Shown: positions 46,488 to 54,778, counted from the stretch's first letter. The stretch is 64,000 nucleotides of DNA from an uncultured Clostridia bacterium (GCA_947631405.1 CANRLC010000003.1:1-64000), one strand, 5' to 3'. The notes: generated by a model from the sequence alone, not told the origin. Translations and numbers: made by a program.

Positions 46488-47108
46488 ATGAGGGCGTCGT
46501 GGCCGGAGCTGGAGGCGCAGATCGCCGCGTGCTCGCGGTGCAGGCTGTCGCAGACGCGCACGCACACGGTGCTGGGCGAGGGCGACCCGCACGCCGCGCT
46601 GATGTTCGTGGGCGAAGGCCCCGGCCAGCAGGAGGATCGCACGGGCCGTCCGTTCGTCGGCCCCGCGGGGCAGCTGCTGGACAGGATGCTCGCGGCGATT
46701 GCGCTCACGCGCGAGCAAGTGTACATCTGCAACGTGGTCAAGTGCCGCCCGCCGAACAACCGCGTGCCGGAGGCGGACGAGCGCGAGGCCTGCATGGGCT
46801 ACCTGCGAGCGCAGACAGCGCTGGTGCAGCCGAAGGTGATCGTCTGCCTCGGCTCGACCCCGGCGCGGGCGCTGCTGGGCGACGATGTGCGCATCACGCG
46901 CGACCGTGGCTTGTGGCATCTGCGGCGCGGCGTGTGGTTTTTGGCCACGTTCCACCCGGCGGCGCTGCTGCGCGACGAGGCCAAAAAGCGCCCCGCGTGG
47001 GAGGATTTTCAGGCGATACGGGACAAACTACTGGAGCTTCGCGCGCATCCCGCGCTCGCGCAGGACGCGCCGCAGGCGGATCAGACGGGCTTCATCCCGA
47101 TCTCGTAG
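46488..47108 (+). CDS. uracil-DNA glycosylase, family 4 (Fe-S type)
   Basis: A 206-residue glycosylase that removes uracil from DNA. It carries [20 protein letters not shown] with [13 protein letters not shown] (water-activating and uracil-binding motifs) and [13 protein letters not shown] with the C-terminal histidine motif. The cluster cysteines are visible as CSRCR near residue 15 and [10 protein letters not shown] near residue 86, spaced as in family 4 enzymes. A C-terminal tail of about 30 residues is extra. The ATG at 46488 follows AAAGGGGGA. Followed at once by a cysteine-free paralogue. Confidence 0.92.
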   Translation: MRASWPELEAQIAACSRCRLSQTRTHTVLGEGDPHAALMFVGEGPGQQEDRTGRPFVGPAGQLLDRMLAAIALTREQVYICNVVKCRPPNNRVPEADEREACMGYLRAQTALVQPKVIVCLGSTPARALLGDDVRITRDRGLWHLRRGVWFLATFHPAALLRDEAKKRPAWEDFQAIRDKLLELRAHPALAQDAPQADQTGFIPIS

Positions 47109-47126
47109 CGGTCTGGAGGGCGGAAG

Positions 47127-47711
47127 ATGGAAAGGTATCGGAGAGAGCTGCGCGCGTTTGTGGCGAGCGTGCTGCCGGGGCGGGAGAGCGCGCTGGTCTT
47201 CGGCGAGGGGCCGAAGGGCGCGCGGCTGATGCTCGTGGGCGAGGCGCCCGGCGAGCAGGAGACGCTGCTCGGCCGCCCGTTCGTCGGCCCGGCGGGGAAA
47301 AACCTCGATCGCTTTTTGGAGATCGCGGGCCTGCGCCGCGAGGAGATCTACATCACCAACGCGGTCAAGCTGCGCCCGACCAAGGTGGGCAAAAGCGGCC
47401 GCGTGAGCAACCGCCCGCCCACGCGCGAGGAGATCGAGCTGTTCAGGCCGTGGCTGCTGCGCGAGATCGAATGGATCGCGCCGGGGATGATCGCCACGCT
47501 GGGCAACGTGCCGCTGCGCGCGCTGCTGGGCGCGGGCAAGACCATCGGCCAGACGCACGGGCAGCTGCTGCATCCCGAGGGCATCCCCGCGCCGCTCACG
47601 CCGCTCTACCACCCGGCGAGCCTCATCTACAACCGCGCGCTGGAGGGCGTCTACGAGCAGGACGTCCTCGCGCTGGCGCGGCGGCTGGGCAAGGGACAGG
47701 CCGCGCGTTGA
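47127..47711 (+). CDS. uracil-DNA glycosylase-like protein lacking all cysteines
   Basis: A 194-residue paralogue of the preceding enzyme. It keeps GARLMLVGEAPGEQETLLGR and PFVGPAGKNLDRFL, YITNAVKLRPTKVGKSGR in place of the Cys-bearing segment, and TPLYHPASLIYN as the C-terminal motif. The protein contains no cysteine, so it cannot carry the 4Fe-4S cluster of family 4. Clostridia have such cluster-free relatives. Activity on uracil is not guaranteed. It starts 18 bases after its neighbour and shares its transcript. Confidence 0.85.
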   Translation: MERYRRELRAFVASVLPGRESALVFGEGPKGARLMLVGEAPGEQETLLGRPFVGPAGKNLDRFLEIAGLRREEIYITNAVKLRPTKVGKSGRVSNRPPTREEIELFRPWLLREIEWIAPGMIATLGNVPLRALLGAGKTIGQTHGQLLHPEGIPAPLTPLYHPASLIYNRALEGVYEQDVLALARRLGKGQAAR

Positions 47712-47817
47712 TCGCCCGCCGCTGCGGTTTGGTGCGCGCAAATGTATCTTTGAAGCAAAAGCGCTTTCCCGAAGCGAACGCCTGTGATAGACTGAGCCGG
47801 AAGGGAAGGGGTAAACC

Positions 47818-48309
47818 ATGCTAGAATTTCTGATCGCCAACCTGCCGATGCTGCTCTGCCTGCTGCTGGGCACGGGGCTGATCGTCGCCGAGGTGTTCCT
47901 GCCCGGCTTCGGCCTGCCCGGCATCACGGGCATCGCGCTGATCGGCGTGGGCATCGTCCTCGCAGGGGTACACTTCGGCGCTCTGGTCGCCGTGGGCATC
48001 CTGCTCGTGCTCATCGCGCTTCTGACCGTGCTGATCTCGTGGGTGCTGCGCTCCGCCGCCAAGGGCAGCGTGGGCCGCTCCGAGCTGTTCCTGCGCGAGA
48101 AGGACGCGCTGGGCGACGCGGAGGACATGCGCGCGCTGGTGGGCCGCAGGGGCCGCACGCTCAGCGTGCTGCGCCCGTCCGGCATCGGCGATTTCGACGG
48201 GGTGCGCCTCAACGTCGTGACGCAGGGCGACTTCATCGAGAAGGATCGCGACGTCGAGATCGTGGACGCGCAGGGCGCGCGCATCGTCGTGCGCGAAATC
48301 ATCGACTGA
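47818..48309 (+). CDS. NfeD family membrane protein
   Basis: A 163-residue protein of the short NfeD type. Three to four hydrophobic segments (PMLLCLLLGTGLIVAEVF; FGLPGITGIALIGVGIVLAG; LVAVGILLVLIALLTVLISW) are followed by an OB-fold domain (about 100-163) with ALVGRRGRTLSVLRPSG, GVRLNVVTQGDFIEKDRDVEIVD. NfeD proteins work with flotillins in membrane organisation, and floA follows 233 bases downstream. The gap between them is occupied by a family B element. Confidence 0.9.
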   Translation: MLEFLIANLPMLLCLLLGTGLIVAEVFLPGFGLPGITGIALIGVGIVLAGVHFGALVAVGILLVLIALLTVLISWVLRSAAKGSVGRSELFLREKDALGDAEDMRALVGRRGRTLSVLRPSGIGDFDGVRLNVVTQGDFIEKDRDVEIVDAQGARIVVREIID

Positions 48310-48336
48310 TACTTTTCTCAGATAAAACCATCATAT

Positions 48337-48470
48337 GGTGCGAAACACAGGATGGGGTCTGGGGACAATGTCCCCAGACAGGGTTTGGGGCGGTAGCCCC
48401 AACGTACCCCAATCGCGAAGCGATTGCCAAAGGTAGCCCGGAAGCGAAGCGATCCCGGGCGGGTTCACTA
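48337..48470 (+). repeat. family B element, copy B2
   Basis: Starts near GGTGCGAAACACAGG and runs GGGGTCTGGGGACAATGTCC, GGTTTGGGGCGGTAGCCCC, AATCGCGAAGCGATTG, AGCCCGGAAGCGAAGCGATC to CCCGGGCGGGTTCA. It lies between nfeD and floA on the same strand, so it would be transcribed as four hairpins within the operon if there is read-through. Confidence 0.92.
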
Positions 48471-48542
48471 CGAAAATCTTTTGATTTGTGAATAGTATGA
48501 ATCATCCGGGCGTCTAGCCCGTAATTACAGGAGGGAAACAAA

Positions 48543-49520
48543 ATGGTTGAAGGCATCGTGCTCGTCGTCGTCATCCTCATCGCCGTCATCGTGTTTTTGA
48601 GCTTTGTGCCGCTGGGGCTGTGGGTGTCCGCGCTCGCCTCCGGCGTACACGTCCCCATGTTCACGCTGCTGGGCATGCGCATCCGCCGCGTCGCCCCGGC
48701 GAAGATCGTCATCCCGCTCATCAAGGCCGAGAAGGCCGGGCTGCGCATGGAGATCAGCAAGATGGAGGCGCACTATCTGGCGGGCGGCAATCTCGACCGC
48801 GTCGTCACCGCGCTCATCACCGCGCGCGGCGCGAACATCCAGCTCGGCTTCGCCGAGGCCTGCGCGATTGACCTCGCCGGGCGCGACGTATTGCAGGCCG
48901 TGCAGATGAGCGTCAACCCCAAGGTCATCGAGACGCCCGTCGTCGCCGCCATCGCCAAGGACGGCATCGAGCTGCGCGCCAAGGCGCGCGTCACCGTCCG
49001 CGCGAACATCGAGCGCCTCGTCGGCGGCGCGGGTGAGGAGACCATCGTCGCCCGCGTGGGCGAGGGCATCGTCACCACCGTCGGCTCCGCCGAGACGCAC
49101 AAGGCCGTGCTCGAGAACCCCGACCTCATCAGCCGCACGGTGCTCAACAAGGGCCTCGACGCCGGCACGGCGTTTGAGATCCTCTCCATCGACATCGCGG
49201 ATGTGGACGTCGGCCGCAACGTCGGCGCGCAGCTGCAGATGGATCAGGCCGAGGCCGACCGCCGCATTGCGCAGGCCAAGGCGGAGGAGCGCCGCGCGAT
49301 GGCCGTCGCCCGCGAGCAGGAGATGAAGGCCGCCGCGCAGGAGCAGCGCGCCAAGGTCATCGAGGCCGAGGCCGAGGTGCCCAAGGCGATGGCGTCCGCG
49401 CTGCGCGAGGGCAAGCTCGGCGTGATGGACTACTACCAGATGAAGAACACCATTGCCGATACGTCGATGCGCGAGTCCATCGCCTCCATCGGCGGGGATA
49501 CGCAGATCAAGAAGAAGTAA
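48543..49520 (+). CDS. floA: flotillin-like protein FloA
   Basis: A 325-residue flotillin organising functional membrane microdomains. One N-terminal hydrophobic segment ([19 protein letters not shown]) is followed by a SPFH/band-7-like domain ([60 protein letters not shown]) and a C-terminal coiled coil rich in [19 protein letters not shown]. Length and layout match Bacillus YqfA/FloA. AGGAGGGAAAC precedes the ATG. Confidence 0.95.
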   Translation: MVEGIVLVVVILIAVIVFLSFVPLGLWVSALASGVHVPMFTLLGMRIRRVAPAKIVIPLIKAEKAGLRMEISKMEAHYLAGGNLDRVVTALITARGANIQLGFAEACAIDLAGRDVLQAVQMSVNPKVIETPVVAAIAKDGIELRAKARVTVRANIERLVGGAGEETIVARVGEGIVTTVGSAETHKAVLENPDLISRTVLNKGLDAGTAFEILSIDIADVDVGRNVGAQLQMDQAEADRRIAQAKAEERRAMAVAREQEMKAAAQEQRAKVIEAEAEVPKAMASALREGKLGVMDYYQMKNTIADTSMRESIASIGGDTQIKKK

Positions 49521-49551
49521 GATCGCGAAGGATCAAGGGAGGTGAAGCCGC

Positions 49552-50133
49552 GTGGATTTCGTCATCATCCTCGTCCTGTTCTACCTCTACGCGGTCGTCT
49601 TTTCCGCCGCGAGCCGCAAGAAGCGCGAGAAGCGCAAGGCGCGCCGCGAGGAGAGACGCTCTGCCCGGCGGACGGCCGTGAACATGCCGCCGCAGGCCTT
49701 CGCCGCCAAGGAACCCGCGCAGGGCGAAGCGACGCCCGCCCCGGCACACGCGCATGAGGCGGGCGAGGGCGAGGATCCCTGCCACGAGGGCATGCTGCGT
49801 CCCGCGCGGCCCAGCGTGTTCGCGCGAGAGGCGACGCCCTCCCAGCTCGCCGCGGCGGGCGAAGGGGAGGATCCCTGCCACGAGGGCGGGATGCGCCCTG
49901 CCCGACCCGGCGTGTACGCGCGGGAGGCGACGCCCTCCCAATTCGCCGCGGCGGGCGAGGGGGAAGATCCCTGCCACGCGTTCGCCCCGCCGCCGGACGA
50001 ACTGGACATCGGCGCCCCGCAGGACGAGCCGCTGAGCGATGAGGCGCGCGCGCTGCTCTCGGGCGTCATCCTCTCCGAGGTGCTCACAAGCCCGCGCGAG
50101 CGCATCCTGCGCCGCAGGCTGGGGATGAGGTGA
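49552..50133 (+). CDS. membrane-anchored EGEDPCH-repeat protein, unknown function
   Basis: A 193-residue protein from GTG 49552 after AGGGAGGTG. One N-terminal hydrophobic segment (VIILVLFYLYAVVFSA) precedes a strongly basic region (KKREKRKARREERR), which puts the rest in the cytoplasm. Two perfect 32-residue repeats (96 bases each, from 49762 and 49858) plus the beginning of a third carry GEGEDPCHEG, with M-RPARP-V-AREATPSQ between. A final helix has EARALLSGVILSEVLTSPRERILRRR. The Cys-His pairs could bind metal, but this is not shown. It follows floA by 31 bases and probably acts with it. Confidence 0.6.
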   Translation: MDFVIILVLFYLYAVVFSAASRKKREKRKARREERRSARRTAVNMPPQAFAAKEPAQGEATPAPAHAHEAGEGEDPCHEGMLRPARPSVFAREATPSQLAAAGEGEDPCHEGGMRPARPGVYAREATPSQFAAAGEGEDPCHAFAPPPDELDIGAPQDEPLSDEARALLSGVILSEVLTSPRERILRRRLGMR

Positions 50134-50137
50134 TCGC

Positions 50138-50902
50138 ATGGCGGAGCAGGCGGACATCCGCGTGGCGATCGCGGACGACGAGGAGGGCATGCGCCTCATC
50201 CTGCGCAAGCTGATCGAGGGTGAGGAAGGGTTCACGCTCTGCGGCGAGGCGAAGGACGGGCGGGAGCTGCTCGCCCTCGCGGCGGAAAAGCGGCCGCAGG
50301 TCTGCATATTGGATGTGGAGATGCCGGGCCTGTCGGGCCTTGAGTGCGCCCGGCTGCTGCAAGATACCGACCCGCAGACCGTGCTCGTCTTCGCCACCGC
50401 GCACGAGGGCTATATGGCCGAGGCGTTCGAGGTGTACGCGTTCGACTACTGGGTCAAGCCCTTCAAGATCGACCGCGCGAAGCAGACGCTGGGGCGCATC
50501 CGTCAGGCGCTGCGCCGCGAGCTGCCCGCGCAGCCGCGCAGGGCCGCGGAGAACCGCGCCGCGCGCGGCGCTTCGGGCCGCATCATGCTGCGCCACCGCG
50601 AGGGCGTTCACTTCGTCAGCCAGCAGGACATCCTGCTGGTGCAGCGGGAAAACCGCGCGACCGTGCTCTACGCCAAGGGCGGCAGGCGCTTTGAGACGAG
50701 CGAGCCGCTGGGCGAGGTGGAGGCGCGGCTCGACAAGCGGCTGTTCTTCCGCTGCCACAAGTCCTACATCGTGAACCTGAACGCGGTGGACAGCATCACG
50801 CCCTACGGCCGCTGGACCTACGTCGTCCACCTGACCGGCACCGATCAGGACGCGCTCATCACGCACGATAAGTACGAGGAGCTGGAGCGGATGTTCTCCT
50901 GA
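50138..50902 (+). CDS. LytTR-family response regulator
   Basis: A 254-residue two-domain regulator. The receiver domain (1-120) has the acidic pair Asp13/Asp14, the phosphorylated Asp59 in VCILDVEMPGLSG, Thr87 and Lys107 in YWVKPF. The LytTR DNA-binding domain (about 150-254) has GVHFVSQQDILLVQRENRAT, FFRCHKSYIVNLNAVDSI. Regulators of this kind control extracellular polysaccharide, bacteriocin or cell-wall genes. It starts four bases after the preceding stop. The kinase at 53766 may be its partner. Confidence 0.92.
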   Translation: MAEQADIRVAIADDEEGMRLILRKLIEGEEGFTLCGEAKDGRELLALAAEKRPQVCILDVEMPGLSGLECARLLQDTDPQTVLVFATAHEGYMAEAFEVYAFDYWVKPFKIDRAKQTLGRIRQALRRELPAQPRRAAENRAARGASGRIMLRHREGVHFVSQQDILLVQRENRATVLYAKGGRRFETSEPLGEVEARLDKRLFFRCHKSYIVNLNAVDSITPYGRWTYVVHLTGTDQDALITHDKYEELERMFS

Positions 50903-50953
50903 TGGCGCAGCTCCAAAAGCGCGAGACAAAGCGAAACGGCGTTTTGCCAGAGC

Positions 50954-50994
50954 GAAGCGGCGACCGCATCCCCACCGGGAGCGGCCGCCGCCTT
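50954..50994. repeat. direct repeat left of element B3
   Basis: A 41-base sequence from GAAGCGGCGACCGCATCCCC to CCGCCGCCTT, which folds as an imperfect terminator-like hairpin. It recurs at 51166-51206 with one mismatch. Confidence 0.85.
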
Positions 50995-51002
50995 ATATCT
51001 TT

Positions 51003-51140
51003 GGTGCGAAGTACGGGGTGGGGTCTGGGGACAATGTCCCCAGACAGGGTTTGGGGCGGTAGCCCCAACGTAACCTCAATCGCGAAGCGATTGCCAAAAG
51101 TAGCCCGGAAGCGAAGCGATCCCGGGCAGGTTCACCATGA
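51003..51140 (+). repeat. family B element, copy B3
   Basis: The same four-hairpin unit as B2, beginning GGTGCGAAGTACGGGG and ending CCCGGGCAGGTTCACC. It lies between the two 41-base direct repeats, as if inserted in a terminator-like hairpin that was then duplicated. The 386-base gap 50903-51288 is filled by these repeats and about 80 AT-rich bases (51207-51288) with nothing recognised. Confidence 0.92.
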
Positions 51141-51165
51141 ATATGATTTGATTTGAGAAAAGCAT

Positions 51166-51206
51166 GAAGCGGCGACCGCATCCCCGCCGGGAGCGGCCGC
51201 CGCCTT
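51166..51206. repeat. direct repeat right of element B3
   Basis: Counterpart of 50954-50994. It is also the likely hairpin terminator of the convergent flavoprotein gene. Confidence 0.85.
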
Positions 51207-51288
51207 TGCGCTGCGCCGAAAAAATGGAAAAATTTTCAAAAATGCGGATGATTTTCCCGCCTTTGCGCGTCTATGGAAGTAGGCGCGC

Positions 51289-51936
51289 TCAGCGGATGAA
51301 GTTGGTCGTCTTGCGCTCGGCCTCCGGCTCGGGCGGGAGCAGGCCGTGCTCGCGGGCGAGGGCGAAGCTCTTGACCATGTAGGCCATGTAGCGGCCCAAG
51401 GTGCGCATGATCTGCAATCCCTCTTCGTCCTGCAACACCTGCTCGGGCGTGTTGCCATGCACCATCGGCCAATACTGGCTGGGCGCGATGGGCATGCCGC
51501 TGATGGCGAAATACTTCTGCAGCTGGTCGAGCGCCGCCGTCGTGCCCGCGCGCCGCGCGCTGACCACCGCCGCGCCGACCTTGTTGGCGAACACGGCGCG
51601 GCCGCCCGCGTAGAACATCCTGTCCATGAAGGAGGTGACGCTTCCGGAGGCGGACGCGTAATGCACCGGGGAGCCGATCACCAGCCCCTGACAGCCCTCG
51701 GCGAGATCGAGCGCCTCGTCCACGCGGTCGTCGCGGAAGACGCAGCGGTGCTTGCCCTGCCGCGCGCAGCCGCCGCAGCCGATGCAGCCGCGCACAGGGC
51801 CGTTGCCCACATGCAGGATGTGCGTGCCGACGCCCTCGGCCTCCAAAGCGCCCGCGACCTCGCGCAGGGCGGTGTAGGTGCAGCCGTGCTCGTGCGGGCT
51901 GCCGTTGATGAGAAGAATCTTCAGGTTGTCTGCCAT
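51289..51936 (-). CDS. flavodoxin-like NAD(P)H-dependent FMN oxidoreductase
   Basis: A 215-residue flavodoxin-fold protein. The FMN phosphate loop is LLINGSPHEHGCTYTAL near the N-terminus; the LVIGSPVHYASASGSVTSFMDR segment and the AAVVSARRAGTTAALDQLQ loop follow. A GCIGCGGCARQGKHRC cysteine cluster (about 52-67), typical of the clostridial iron-sulfur flavoprotein-like group, could hold a metal cluster. The C-terminal half resembles NADPH-dependent FMN reductases. I chose ATG 51936, which stands seven bases after AGGAGG; ATG 51942 is too near. Confidence 0.85.
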   Translation of the reverse strand: MADNLKILLINGSPHEHGCTYTALREVAGALEAEGVGTHILHVGNGPVRGCIGCGGCARQGKHRCVFRDDRVDEALDLAEGCQGLVIGSPVHYASASGSVTSFMDRMFYAGGRAVFANKVGAAVVSARRAGTTAALDQLQKYFAISGMPIAPSQYWPMVHGNTPEQVLQDEEGLQIMRTLGRYMAYMVKSFALAREHGLLPPEPEAERKTTNFIR

Positions 51937-52058
51937 GGTCATGCCTCCTGTGCCGCGACGGGCGCGGCGAGATCGTGCGTTTATTCCTATGCGGCGGGCG
52001 ACGCGGGGAAGCACGCCGCGGGTGGATCGGCCTTAAGCCTTATGGGAAAGGCGCGGTT

Positions 52059-52310
52059 TTATTGTTCCCCGACGGGCACGCTGTCCTCGTAGAGACAGTC
52101 CGGGCAGATGTCCTGTCCCTCCGGCCATTCGATCGACAATCCCGCGATGCGCACGCTGCGAAAGAGCTTCGGATCGCGCAGACGCCCATACCAGCTGCCG
52201 CATAGATACGGCTTTACATCGAACATTCTGCACTCTCCCGTATCAAACGTGACGCGGAGCATGTAGTTTTCTTCCGGCGTCACGGCTACGGCGCGCGGTC
52301 TGATCCCCAT
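52059..52310 (-). CDS. DUF2442 protein
   Basis: An 83-residue protein, MGIRPRAVAVTPEENYMLRV at the start, CRMFDVKPYLCGSWYGRLRD in the middle, and SIEWPEGQDICPDCLY at the end, matching DUF2442. The family often stands beside DUF4160 and is considered a possible component of a toxin-antitoxin-like pair, as found here, 13 bases downstream of a broken DUF4160 gene. AAAGGAGG precedes the start. Function not demonstrated. Confidence 0.85.
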   Translation of the reverse strand: MGIRPRAVAVTPEENYMLRVTFDTGECRMFDVKPYLCGSWYGRLRDPKLFRSVRIAGLSIEWPEGQDICPDCLYEDSVPVGEQ

Positions 52311-52323
52311 GCAAACGCCTCCT

Positions 52324-52588
52324 TTACCTGAGCGGGTCGATGCGAAAATGCGCTTCGCCATTTTCGAGAAGACGCCAGTCTGCTTCCAGATCTTCCCGAT
52401 GGATGCGCATCCACACCTTCACCATCTCCAATCGGTCGGGCTTGATCTTCCCGGTGATCACCTCGCCGTCGCGCGATGACGACCTCTTCTCCCTGATACT
52501 CCGCATGAATGTGCGGCTTGTGATGCCGTGCGTCCTTTTCAGGATACATGCGAATGATGACCCCGAAAAACAGGCTCAATACTGGCAT
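52324..52588 (-). pseudogene. DUF4160 gene with frameshift
   Basis: The first frame gives MPVLSLFFGVIIRMYPEKDA and HHKPHIHAEYQGEEVVIA; the expected continuation, DGEVITGKIKPDRLEMVKVW and REDLEADWRLLENGEAHF, is in another frame. The shift lies near 52471-52476 at GCGCGA, where loss of one GC pair from a GCGCGC run would explain it. GGAGGA stands before the start. Either the gene is inactive here or the base calls are wrong. If intact it would pair with DUF2442. Confidence 0.8.
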
Positions 52589-52733
52589 CCGTTCATTCCT
52601 CCCATCCCGTCCCTTGGCTCGCCGAACCCCGGCGGCCCCGCTTCTCCTCCCATTATACCCCCAAACGACGCCCGCGCGCAAGGCGCGAGGGTGAACGCCG
52701 CGTCAACTTTTTGTGAAAAATGGGGAAACGGCT

Positions 52734-52761
52734 TGAAGGGCGGCGGCAAATCCTGTATAAT
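52734..52761 (+). promoter_or_regulatory. promoter of the nucleotidyltransferase gene
   Basis: TTGAAG (52734-52739), 16 bases, TATAAT (52756-52761), about 30 bases before the start codon. Confidence 0.7.
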
Positions 52762-52793
52762 ATCGGCAAGAAAGATTGGGGAGGAGATCGACT

Positions 52794-53699
52794 ATGGGCG
52801 CAACGCTTCTGATTATGGCCGCGGGCATGGGTTCGCGCTACGGTGGGGATAAGCAGGTGGACGGGCTTGGCCCGAACGGCGAGATTCTGATGGAGTACTC
52901 CATCCACGACGCCGTGCGCGCGGGGTTCGACCAGATCGTCTTCGTCATCAAGCCCGGCATGCGGGAGGCTGTCGCCTCGATCTGCGGCGACCGCATCGCT
53001 CAGCACACGCGCGTGGACTACGCCTATCAGGACTTTTCCAGCGTGCCTTCCTTTTACAGCATCCCGAAGGAGCGCACCAAGCCCTTCGGCACCGTTCACG
53101 CCGTGCTGGTCGCAAAGGACGCGATTGCGCAGCCCTTCGCCGTCATCAACGCGGACGATTACTACGGCGTCTCCGCGTTTAAGACGATCTACGACAAGCT
53201 GCAGACGCTGGCCCCCGAGGGCGAGGCGACCATGGTTGGCTACCAGCTGCGCAACACCGTCTCCAAGAACGGCACCGTCTCGCGCGGCGTGTGCAAGGCC
53301 GAGGACGGCATGCTGCAAAAGGTCGTGGAGACGCTCAAGATCAAGCTTTTCCCGGACGGCGCGATCCGCGACGTCGCCGAGGGCGAGCCGGGCGTGACGC
53401 TCGACCCGCTGGCCCCCGTGAGCATGAACTTCTGGGGCTTCACCCCGTGGATCTTCGGGGAACTGGAGCGCTACTTTGACGCTTTCCTGCGCGGCCTCGC
53501 GCCCGACGCGATCAAGGCGGAATGCCTTCTGCCCGTGTTCGTGGACGAGATGATGCGCGCGGGCAAGCTGCGCGTGCCGATGCTGACCACGGACGCGACG
53601 TGGTTCGGCGTCACCTACAAGGAGGACAAGCCCGGCGTGCAGGCCGCCCTGCGCGCGCTGCACGAGAGCGGCGTCTATCCGCCCTCTCTGCACGCCTGA
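52794..53699 (+). CDS. sugar-phosphate nucleotidyltransferase (NTP transferase family)
   Basis: A 301-residue nucleotidyltransferase. The N-terminal LLIMAAGMGSRYGGDKQVDG is the nucleotide-binding loop; VFVIKPGMREAVASICG and AVINADDYYGVSAF (metal-binding aspartates) follow. It probably forms NDP-sugars for envelope polysaccharides; the exact sugar cannot be told. TGAGGAG-type ribosome site GGAGGAG stands before the ATG. It ends at a strong terminator before the kinase gene. Confidence 0.85.
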   Translation: MGATLLIMAAGMGSRYGGDKQVDGLGPNGEILMEYSIHDAVRAGFDQIVFVIKPGMREAVASICGDRIAQHTRVDYAYQDFSSVPSFYSIPKERTKPFGTVHAVLVAKDAIAQPFAVINADDYYGVSAFKTIYDKLQTLAPEGEATMVGYQLRNTVSKNGTVSRGVCKAEDGMLQKVVETLKIKLFPDGAIRDVAEGEPGVTLDPLAPVSMNFWGFTPWIFGELERYFDAFLRGLAPDAIKAECLLPVFVDEMMRAGKLRVPMLTTDATWFGVTYKEDKPGVQAALRALHESGVYPPSLHA

Positions 53700-53715
53700 C
53701 GCCGGCAACCCTTGG

Positions 53716-53748
53716 CCCGCGCGGCGAAAGAGCGTCCGCGCGGGTTTG
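53716..53748 (+). terminator. terminator between nucleotidyltransferase and kinase
   Basis: CCCGCGCG (53716-53723) pairs with CGCGCGGG (53737-53744), followed by TTTG. It sits only 18 bases before the kinase start, so it could limit read-through into the kinase. Confidence 0.7.
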
Positions 53749-53765
53749 CCTTATTCGGAGGAACG

Positions 53766-54740
53766 ATGAAGACCGAACGCATCGGCAGGATGCTTTCTGA
53801 CAAGGTGCGCGGCGGCGTCAAACTGGCGAAGGCGGCGCACATCGCCATCGCCGTAAACCTCTTGGAGATCGCTGCGGGCGTGGCGATGGTGATCCTCGTC
53901 AACCGCCTGCTCGGCGCTGGGGTGGAGGAGACCATCGCCCGGATGACGTCGCTGCTGTGCCTGACCATCGTGGGCTGGGGCGCGGCGACCGACATCGGCG
54001 CGGCGCTCACCAGCCTGCGCATGGTGCGCCGCACCGAGGAGCTGGAGGAGGCCTATCGCCAGCTGGAGAGCTTAAACCGCGAGATGCGCGCCCAGCGGCA
54101 CGACTTTCTCAACCACCTGCAGGTCGTCTACAGCCTGATCGAGATGCAGGAGCCGGGCGAGGCCCTCGGTTACATCGACAAGCTTTACGGCGACATGCAG
54201 CGCGTGAGCGGCATGCTGCGCACCGCCTGCCCCGCCGTGAACGCGCTGCTGCAAGCCAAGCTGGCCGAGGCCGAGCAGCGCGGGGCCGAGATGCGGCTCT
54301 CCATCGGCGCCAAGTGGGACGACGAAAGCCTGCCCGCGTGGGAGCTTTGCCGCGTGCTCGCCAACCTGATCGACAACGCGTTGGACGCCGCGACCGCCGC
54401 GCCGCCGCAGGGCGGCAAGCCGACCGTGGAGGTCGTGCTGGGGGAGGATCTGCGCAGCTGGTTCTTCTCCGTGCGCAACAACGGCCCCGCCATCCCCAAG
54501 GACGTGGAGCGGCGCGTCTTTGAGCCGGGCTTCACCACCAAGAAGAACGGGCAGGGCATGGGGCTGTTCATCGTCGGGCGGACGGTGAGCGAGATGGGCG
54601 GCAAAATCTCGCTGGAAAGCCGCGACGGCGACACCGTGTTTTCCGGGTTTATTCCCAGAAAGCGCCTGCAGCTGGGCGAGCAGACGCCCGAAAAGGGCGA
54701 GGAGTTACAAAAAATCGACAAATCGGGCGAAGAAATGTGA
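53766..54740 (+). CDS. sensor histidine kinase, Spo0B/GHKL type
   Basis: A 324-residue kinase. Two hydrophobic segments (about 24-48 and 60-85) are followed by a coiled-coil link and the Spo0B-type H-box QRHDFLNHLQVVYSLIEM with His112. The GHKL ATPase part has N-box LCRVLANLIDNALDAA, G1 SVRNNGPAIP, and G2 GQGMGLFIVGRTVSEMGG. There is no extracellular sensor domain to speak of. GGAGGA precedes the start. The LytTR regulator at 50138 is the nearest possible partner. Confidence 0.88.
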   Translation: MKTERIGRMLSDKVRGGVKLAKAAHIAIAVNLLEIAAGVAMVILVNRLLGAGVEETIARMTSLLCLTIVGWGAATDIGAALTSLRMVRRTEELEEAYRQLESLNREMRAQRHDFLNHLQVVYSLIEMQEPGEALGYIDKLYGDMQRVSGMLRTACPAVNALLQAKLAEAEQRGAEMRLSIGAKWDDESLPAWELCRVLANLIDNALDAATAAPPQGGKPTVEVVLGEDLRSWFFSVRNNGPAIPKDVERRVFEPGFTTKKNGQGMGLFIVGRTVSEMGGKISLESRDGDTVFSGFIPRKRLQLGEQTPEKGEELQKIDKSGEEM

Positions 54741-54749
54741 ATTATGCTG

Positions 54750-54778
54750 TTGACAAATTAACAGTTTTGTAATAGAAT
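54750..54778 (+). promoter_or_regulatory. promoter of the peptidoglycan-binding protein gene
   Basis: TTGACA (54750-54755), 17 bases, TAGAAT (54773-54778). The -35 box lies in an imperfect palindrome CTGTT...AACAG (54747-54764), a possible operator. The 115-base GC-rich leader that follows shows no riboswitch I can name. Confidence 0.7.
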
